Assembly (NCBI GenBank): GCA_032622095.1
Contig: CP136067.1
Span: 126,083,030-126,147,029, forward strand
DNA length: 64,000 nt
DNA from: Siphonodentalium dalli
Lineage: Eukaryota; Mollusca; Scaphopoda; Gadilida; Siphonodentaliidae
Direction: 5' to 3'
In this document: positions 57,865 to 64,000 of the stretch, piece by piece
How positions within the stretch are numbered: the stretch's first letter is position 1
Layout: every line of letters starts with the position of its first letter
The notes under the pieces: generated by a model
Databases searched by the model: none
Seen by the model: the letters and a program-made list of their open reading frames with translations, nothing else
Told to the model about the DNA's origin: nothing
Translations under genes and position numbers: made by a program

Positions 57865-58440
57865 GAAACCGTTAATTGTTACTTAACCTTCCATGATTGG
57901 AGCTTCTTGAAATTTTGCGAAAACCCTGTGTCAATGCATTCACTTATATAAGCGAGTCGCCTCGCATATATAAGAGAATGCATTGGCCTACCAAATGTTA
58001 TACCATTTTTTATAATTGTTATAAAATGTAAGAAAATAATTATGCAACATTGTTAAAGAATGTAAGAAATAAAGATACAAAATTGTTAACAAATAAAAAA
58101 ATAACAAAAATTGTTAAAGAATGTAAGAACAAAATGATAAAATTGTTATAGAATGTAAGTAAAAGTTAAAAAAAATTGATAAAAATAAAAAAATTGTTAA
58201 CTAATGTAAGAAGAAGTTATAAAAAATGATAAAAATTGTTAAATAATGCAAGAAAATATTATAATTTTTTTTATAAAGGATGTAAGAAACAATGATCACA
58301 AATTGTTAGGGAAATGCATTCTCTTATAAATGCGAGGCGACCTATTATAGACTCGCATATATCAGATACTGCATGGTCACATGCAGGATCTTTAATGTTG
58401 CGACAGCGCAACTCCCGCAATGAAAAGGTTAAGATCGAGA
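57865..58440. mobile_element. Full-length hairpin MITE with AT array
   Basis: The left end TTAACCTTCCATGATTGGAG (57,884) leads to a hairpin at 57,931-57,987, then about 300 bp of AT array with GTTAAAGAATGTAAGAA units, then a second hairpin at 58,310-58,376 and a right end finishing AAAAGGTTAAG (58,424-58,434). This is the clearest complete copy: TTAA, terminal repeat, hairpin, array, hairpin, terminal repeat, TTAA. Confidence 0.7.
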
Positions 58441-58445
58441 ACGTC

Positions 58446-59120
58446 AACACCGAATAAGAGCGGTCGACGATATGCCCGCGCTGGAATGATTAATATCGCA
58501 AACACCGCCTAAGAATGCCCGACGATATGCCCGGGCTAGGATGATTAATATCACAAACACCGCCTAAGAATGCTCGACGATATGCCCAGGCTATCATGAT
58601 TAATATCGCAAACACCGCCTAAGAATGCTCGACGATATGCCCGGGCTATCATGATTAATATCGCAAACACCGCATAAGAATGCTCGACGATATGCCCGGG
58701 CTAGGATGATTAATATCACAAACACCGCATAAGCATGCTCGACGATATGCCCGGGCTAGTATGATTAATATCACCAACACCGACTAAGAATGCTCAACGA
58801 TATGCCCGGGCTAGTATGATTAATATAGCAAACACCGCCTATGAATTCTCGACGATATGCCCGGGCTAGGTTGATTAATATCGGAAATACCGACTAAGAA
58901 TGTTCGACGATATGACCGGGCTAGGTTGATTAATATCGCAAACACCGCCTAAGAATGCTGGACAATATGCCCGGGCTAGGATGATTAATATCACAAACAC
59001 CGCCTAAGAATGCTCGACGATAGGCCCGGCTAGGATGATTAATATCACAAACACCGCCTAAGAATGCTCGACGATATACCCGGGCTAGTATGATTAATAT
59101 CGCAAACACCGCCTAAGAAT
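58446..59120. repeat. 55-bp minisatellite, 12 units
   Basis: The unit is GCTCGACGATATGCCCGGGC followed by TAGGATGATTAATATCACAA and ACACCGCCTAAGAAT. Twelve units (660 bp, exactly 12 x 55) vary at a few positions, such as GG/TC/GT after CTA and CGC/CAC after ATAT. It is strongly GC-enriched relative to its flanks. Confidence 0.85.
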
Positions 59121-59252
59121 ACTTACACTCGGTTGAGTAACGTTGCTTTTTGGTATACTTACACTACGGACGAGTAACGTTGCATGTGGTATAATTACAC
59201 TACGATTGAGTAACGTTGCTTGGTGGTATACTTACAATACGATTGAGTGATT
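59121..59252. repeat. 36-37-bp tandem repeat, four units
   Basis: ACTTACACTACGATTGAGTA with ACGTTGC and TGGTAT repeats four times, directly joined to the 55-bp array. Confidence 0.7.
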
Positions 59253-60740
59253 GTTGAGTACAATTTCAGTCAACGAAATTTCCAGTGTACTTTTAGCCTA
59301 TCGTTTTAAGTCTGATCGATAAAAGGTTTGAGCTATAATAAGATTGGGCGAAGTTGGTTTGTATTCCATTTTGAAGAGGCATATATATATCCTTTATGAC
59401 ATCCAGAATCTGCTCCAACACGCTCTTAGTAAATAATTTTTAACAGCGATATATAAAATGCCCATTTTCCGGCCTTAGGAAGTAGGCTTTTCTACGATAT
59501 TCCTCTTAGGCGACACCATGACGCCGTAGTCCTCCATCCGATATATACGAGTTTGTTTGAAACCAGAGTACGTGATCGAATAGAGAGAGAGAGAGAGACA
59601 AGGGCAAAAAACAATGCATTGGCGGTCATTAACTTGCTGTCAAAATATAGGATAACCATCTGAAAGTGAAAATACGAATTCATAATTTACACGAATTTGG
59701 TTAAATATCTTTAAAGCTACACATATCACAGTCGGCAAATCGAAATAATTTCGGGCATGCAGCATACAGTGCGTGGTAGTTTCATTTGGAATGATGATTA
59801 GTTATTGAATGTAAAACAGAAACTGAAGTGCACAACCTTGCGGTGTGAATACCAGTCACATTTCCGGATCGTTTTACACTCTCCGTGATAAAAAGCCATA
59901 CACGTACATGTACATTTGTATATCGTAATGCTAATTAAACTGTAAAGAAACACTCATCTATCCAACTTTTAGCACCCCATCTCACCAGATCGAAGAGATG
60001 GTACATCGTGCATTGTATTTAAGACTAATTTTCATGATGCAGGTTTCTCAGTAGACAATTGTGCTCAAATTAGTTCAGTCGGCACTTTACAACGGGAATA
60101 TGCTACCACGCAATGCACAATATTAGTTTTCAGATTCTTGTTGTTTGAAAATATCTTAACATTGCTACCAACGTACTGTGCTAACCCGAACAAGTCATCG
60201 GCGTTTTAAGCGTTTTTTTCTGCGTTGACCATTCATTGTGTCCGGAAGGCGATATGAAAAGTGTATAGTCTTTCTGTAGTCTTGTCTGAAGTCTGGCCCA
60301 CAAAGACAAATGATGTGGTGGTGCCACAAACATATCATTTCATTAGCCACCAAACGAAATTGATCTAATTTGAAACTATTTATTTATAATGGCTGGTTGT
60401 AAATACATAAATAGCTAAATTGTTCATTATCATATACCGGAAGTTATGAAGTAGAACATTTTCTTTTCATCGCGTTCTTCCACTGCTGGTTCCGTGCTTT
60501 TGTGCAACCACTGTCGAAAGTCACGTTATTTTTTTTCTCGCAAAAGTTGTTGTGATAGAAATTGTCATCGAAACGGTATATTGTAAACTATGTGTAGCAT
60601 CAAAAGTATTCCCGCCCGTACCACTCCTACATAAAAACGACCGAGCTCGTTGCCGCGCGCTGAGCTGGGTCGTTACAAGAACCACGTGGTAAATGTTGTA
60701 GAAATTGGGTCTATTTCTGTGACGAATTAATTCGGAACGT
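59253..60740. other. No gene seen (59,253-60,740)
   Basis: Intron between the two halves of the first split Ig domain. No exon or repeat beyond a short GAGA run at 59,582. Confidence 0.45.
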
Positions 60741-60742
60741 AC

Positions 60743-60898
60743 GTTTTTTGCGAAGCCTATTGTCGAGCAACTTTTTCCTGTACCATTTTACTATTGGCGT
60801 CGGGTAACCAGTCACATTGCAAACCAAAGTCAGTGTCTCTCCTTCTCTTACTACTACTTCGTCATTAGTGGATAAGTTGTCATTGATCATCGGCGGAA
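60743..60898 (-). CDS. Ig domain, N-terminal half exon (156 bp, phase 1-1)
   Basis: The exon runs from a tttcag acceptor to a gtacgt donor. It encodes strands A to about D of an I-set Ig domain: VPPMINDNL, then VREGETLTLVCNVTGYPTP with the first disulphide cysteine, then IVKWYRKK with the core tryptophan. The F-strand Asp-x-Gly-x-Tyr-x-Cys region is missing because the domain is split by an intron; the second half is the exon at 57,632-57,760. The exon start (TTCCGCC) resembles that of the Ig exon at 53,392-53,700, so the two may share an origin. Confidence 0.85.
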
Positions 60899-60984
60899 CT
60901 GAAACGATATGCAATCATATGTACCAGGAGAAACAGTAGTTAATATTATACATGTAGTTATCCTGAAACATCGTGGGTTACCCC

Positions 60985-61400
60985 ACATGAAAAAAATAAG
61001 TGGGTACAAGTACCCTGGTGAATGTACCCACGTCATTGGGGCATATCACAAAGGTACCAGACCTATGTATACAATGGTGCTCATACCCAAGCATACCCTG
61101 GTATCTACCAATGTAAACCTTCGTACCTGTATCCCAGAATACCCAAGTTTACCCAGGTAATTTAGACATCTTACCAGGGAACTATACCCATGTATACCAT
61201 GGTGCATGTACCCACGTATACCCTTGTATCTATCAAGGTAAATAATCGTACTTGTACGTACGTTTATCCAGGTTATTTTGGGCATATGTACTTTACCCCA
61301 TAACGTAGTGCACGCAGCAAAGTTTACCCTGGTTTATACAAAAGTAAACCCGCTTACCTGTACCCAAGTATACCCAAGTTTACCCATGTAATTTGGACAA
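60985..61400. repeat. Degenerate TACCC/GGGTA repeat
   Basis: CCCAAGTATACCCAAGTTTACC, GGTACCAG and CCATGGTGCATGTACCCA motifs recur irregularly on both strands; a related stretch is at 62,215-62,310. It starts about 85 bp upstream of the Ig exon at 60,898. No coding potential. Confidence 0.55.
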
Positions 61401-61566
61401 TGGGTACTGCATCCAGGCAGAGTGACTGCGATCGCAGACCCAATGACGCAAATCATGCAAACGAGTTATCACAATTTATCCACACTCTGATTTACCTAAA
61501 TGTACGTTATCTGGGAATAAATTACCAAAGCCTATCACAAAGGTAAGTACTCTTCCTGACTTTAAG

Positions 61567-61911
61567 ATGAATTTGAAATTAATTGACCCACCCACGAAAC
61601 TTCCCCAATTCTTTATTAATGGTCAAACTAAGCATCTTACACTGCAGTATTCTCACCTACTCTCAAATCAGATAGGTACACCAATTTTATCTCCGATACC
61701 GGTAAATGCATATGTGGATACGAAGTCGAAGATGCCTTTCATTATTTCGTTATTGTACGTAGCCAAAAGATGCGAACTTTTCGCCAAGATTGCAACCCAC
61801 CAATTTATAATATTTAACATCTCCTCCTTATCATCAGAATCGAATCGACGTAATGAAATTCTTTTCCATTTTGTTCATTCATACATTTCATCAACGAAAC
61901 GATTTAGTTAG
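61567..61911 (+). mobile_element. Degraded LINE 3' end
   Basis: Two frames together resemble the 4.7-5.0 kb LINE tail. One frame has CICGYEVEDAFHYF, matching the Cys-x-Cys-Gly...Glu-Asp-x-x-His-Phe-Phe pattern. The other ends NEILFHFVHSYISSTKRF, the usual closing helix. A frameshift lies between them. It sits in the intron between the Cys-rich and Ig exons, antisense to the gene. Confidence 0.6.
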
Positions 61912-62431
61912 GCCCTCGCCTGTGCGTTATAGATATTGACTATCTCAGATGAAATTTTAAAAGCAAATGGATAGGAATGACAGCAACCACAAACACACCA
62001 CATATCATTCTGTATATATGTTATGTTCGTCATCTACATTTTATTTGTTAAAATGTTAATAGGATAGTGGCCGATGTGAGTTGTCAAAACATGTGCCCTG
62101 ATCCATCTTTTAACATTATATTACAATAAAAATACGTGATATCACGTGACTTACTTTCAATTAATAAATTCATGCAACTAAATAAGTCGCAAGATCATAA
62201 TAGAGTTATTTTCCGAGGTACACTAAGGTATGTGTACCTTGGTAATCCTTGGAATATGTACCTTGGTAAACCACGGTAAGTGTACCGCGCGTGGTAAACC
62301 ATTGTAAATGTGCCACACGCTTTCGACTCGTTGTTTTGTAGTACATGTATATACGTACAATGTATTTAAGGACTCGTTAGGTGTGTCCAATCAGATATAT
62401 GTGTTTAACTTGGTCTAATTACCATACTTAC

Positions 62432-62650
62432 TACATGTATGGTAGTGTTGGTACATAGAATTGTCATAAATACCATAGTGTACTATTCTACACCTCAGTA
62501 CACAAATATTCCCAAATGCTTCATCCAATTGTGCACATACACCAAGGTTCGTTGAACATGAGATTGATCCAAAATGTTCCAATTTACAGTTATAAGTTGT
62601 ATTCATGGCATTTATTCCAAGACTGATATATACACTGTCGAATGAAAGAA
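62432..62650 (-). CDS. Cys-rich exon of unknown fold (219 bp, phase 1-1)
   Basis: The acceptor is strong (cttccatgcag) and the donor is a consensus gtaagt; phase is 1-1. The 72 complete codons include six cysteines spaced C-x9-C-x6-C-x10-C-x3-C-x18-C, with motifs such as NTTYNCKLEHFGSISC and GVCAQLDEAFGNICVLRC and one N-glycosylation site (NTT). The even number of cysteines and the position between a Thr-rich linker and an Ig domain suggest a secreted, disulphide-bonded module. I do not recognise the family. It is not Ig, FN3, EGF or PAN by eye. Splice sites and an open, balanced reading frame are the main support. Confidence 0.55.
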
Positions 62651-62814
62651 CTGCATGGAAGGTGAAGTCATAACGGAAGGTATTATTTCTGAGTTATGCG
62701 GCTTTTTGGCGCACCTTGGTTCACGCAATAATTATATCGACACATTATACTACGGTACTCCAATGCTTTTATTCTATACAGAACACCAAGAAGAAGCCGC
62801 CTCATTCCGCTCAT

Positions 62815-62890
62815 CGCGGCAATTGGTCCACTCAAAATCGCCGATATCTAAACATGGCGACATCGCCGCGATTTTGAGTGGAACAAATTA
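62815..62890. mobile_element. Palindrome with CCACTCAAAATCGCCG arms
   Basis: AATTGGTCCACTCAAAATCG and CGCGATTTTGAGTGGAACAAATT pair around ATATCTAAACATGGCGACATC. About 75 bp. Confidence 0.55.
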
Positions 62891-63059
62891 GTATCCAATG
62901 ACCATCGCTACTTCCGTCGACGGCTTTCGCCGCGAATGCTACGAACGCTTCATATAAGGACCTTATTTTTTGGACTTAGTTTTATGTCATAAGCACATGC
63001 ACATGAATTTACATGCAGCAGAGCATATGTCATTGTGCAGTGTTTCTCTGTATTCTGAT

Positions 63060-63925
63060 TCTAAACATTGTGTATGTTAAGTGTGTTGTTGTTAAAATGA
63101 GCATGTAGTTCAATTTAAAGGATTAAAACATGAAATTTATGTGCTTTTTAAAATTTTTTTTTTAAACATTTCTGAAAGATCAATGCTTTTTAACGTTTGC
63201 GACATTTGATATATATGGATCATTGACAATCCGTGATGGGGCATATAGGTACGATCTCATTTTCTTAATGTATACCAATATATATCCTCTTATACTGTCT
63301 GAGTGTTCGCCTTATAATTTTAAGCCATCATGTAAATATTTTATCCCACAATCATACCAACATCCACTCGTTAATCCATTTTAAAACAACATATTATATT
63401 ATGGTTATATAAAAATATATTATTATTTATTGTTGGGGTCATCTGGGCTTGACAATTTTGTCTTAACTTACCCGGCATTGTAGTCGTGGCTGTCGATGAT
63501 TCTGTCGTAGTTGGTGCAACAGTACTTGGTGTCACTGAAACATAAACACTTAATATATTCATCATATCATGTCATTACGTTTAAATCTTTAGACATATCT
63601 GCCATACTGGTCGAAACATATGATGTATGTCGCATATGATGTATGTCATACTGAGCCAAACTTGTGATATGTTTCTGTCGGTTAACATATATTATGTGTG
63701 TTGACTCGGGATACCGGGTGGATGTCATGACGCGGTTGTTGTTTTTATATTTGTATTCTCAACAATGTTTATTTTAAATGTGTTGTTCGATTGAGCAAGT
63801 AGATAATTTAAAAGATCAGCACTCTTTATCGTTTGCGACATTTCATATATGGATATATGAGAATCCATGAATGCGGCATAGGTTCGATCTCATTTTCTAC
63901 ATTATTACCAATATATCTTGCATTC
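63060..63925. repeat. Direct repeat flanking the Thr-rich exon
   Basis: TGTGTTGTT...GAGCANGTAG, GATCANNNCTTTTTANCGTTTGCGACATTTNATATATGGAT and AGGTNCGATCTCATTTTCT occur at 63,075-63,275 and again at 63,780-63,905, in the same orientation about 650 bp apart. Confidence 0.55.
63472..63534 (-). CDS. Thr/Ser-rich linker exon (63 bp, phase 1-1)
   Basis: The exon follows a tttcag acceptor and ends before a gtaagt donor. It encodes 21 residues, about half Thr or Ser, with Pro and Ala (VTPSTVAPTTTESS and so on). Such stretches are usually O-glycosylated stalks between extracellular domains. It is the most upstream exon visible. About 230 bp of intron sequence on its low-coordinate side (63,060-63,290) recurs on its other side (63,770-63,925), so the exon may sit in a tandemly duplicated unit. 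Confidence 0.6.
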
Positions 63926-64000
63926 GTTTTTGTGAACAACTATAGATAAAGTTGTTTAATCAAAAAGAAACAAAGCCAAGAATTAAATTTACATTTTTTA

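Larger units (their letters stand above)
350..63534 (-). other. Partial multi-exon Ig/FN3 cell-surface receptor gene
   Basis: This is the extent of a chain of minus-strand exons with GT/AG splice sites, encoding about six Ig domains, one FN3 domain, a Cys-rich module and short linkers. All but four exons start and end in phase 1; the other four form two 1-0/0-1 pairs. Any neighbouring exons therefore join without a frameshift. The Ig order and motifs recall FGFR (third Ig) and LAR-type phosphatase receptors (first Ig), but the FN3 domain in the middle fits neither family. No signal peptide in frame, transmembrane helix, kinase or phosphatase domain is seen, so both ends lie outside the window. 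Two adjacent genes remain possible. The single-transcript model is an inference from phase, order and strand. Confidence 0.6.

Noticed and set aside
58446-59120. Regular repeats that could suggest a CRISPR array
   Set aside because: The 55-bp units are joined head to tail with no unique spacers, and the sequence is eukaryotic. It is a minisatellite.
59492-59683. 63-codon minus-strand frame in the intron of the first split Ig
   Set aside because: No Ig or other motif, no matching splice sites.

Overview
This looks like animal (eukaryotic) genomic DNA. It is AT-rich, coding blocks are short and flanked by GT/AG splice sites, introns run to many kilobases, and about half of the non-coding sequence is recognisable repeat. 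The dispersed TACATGTA runs, the GGTCAAGGTCA repeats, the long fold-back elements and the repeats ending in a CCCCCAC/GTGGGGG hairpin suggest a marine lophotrochozoan, most likely a mollusc. That assignment is an inference from style, not a search result.

The only host gene I can support lies on the minus strand and spans almost the whole window. I rebuilt it exon by exon. In transcript order (high to low coordinates): a Thr/Ser linker (63,534-63,472); a Cys-rich exon (62,650-62,432); an Ig domain in two exons (60,898-60,743 and 57,760-57,632); a single-exon Ig (53,700-53,392); two linker mini-exons (48,682-48,647 and 47,912-47,853); an FGFR-D3-like Ig in two exons (46,523-46,327 and 39,718-39,580); a glycosylation-site repeat joined to the first half of an FN3 domain (36,458-36,163) and the second FN3 half (34,070-33,902); a LAR-like Ig (24,785-24,465); a second split Ig (13,897-13,724 and 9,664-9,515); a possible 24-nt micro-exon; a single-exon Ig (6,058-5,774); a linker (3,712-3,665); and a possible 21-nt cassette (370-350). 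Nearly every exon is phase 1-1 and the rest pair 1-0 with 0-1, so the chain stays open at every junction. No start codon, transmembrane segment or intracellular domain is visible, so the gene is partial at both ends. Two adjacent receptor genes cannot be excluded; the most likely break is after 39,580 or after 33,902.

The rest is intron filled with mobile and tandem repeats: fossils of a jockey-like LINE (4.7-5.0, 32.8-33.8, 61.6-61.9 kb), a Ty3/gypsy-like gag-pol relic (40.1-41.5 kb), a tRNA-derived SINE (55.3-55.6 kb), a piggyBac-like hairpin MITE family with at least 14 copies, a second dispersed hairpin family (GAATGAGGTCC type), at least eight other terminal-inverted-repeat or fold-back elements, a 2.8-kb tandem array (19.4-22.2 kb), a 12-unit 55-bp minisatellite (58.4-59.1 kb) and several microsatellites.

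The most interesting points are the FGFR-type split of the third Ig domain with a decayed copy of its second-half exon 4.3 kb upstream, an FN3 domain directly after it, a run of frame-preserving linker mini-exons, and several partial exon duplications. Together these suggest a receptor whose linkers and D3 half-domain have been rebuilt by exon duplication. All exon calls come from reading splice sites and domain motifs by eye.
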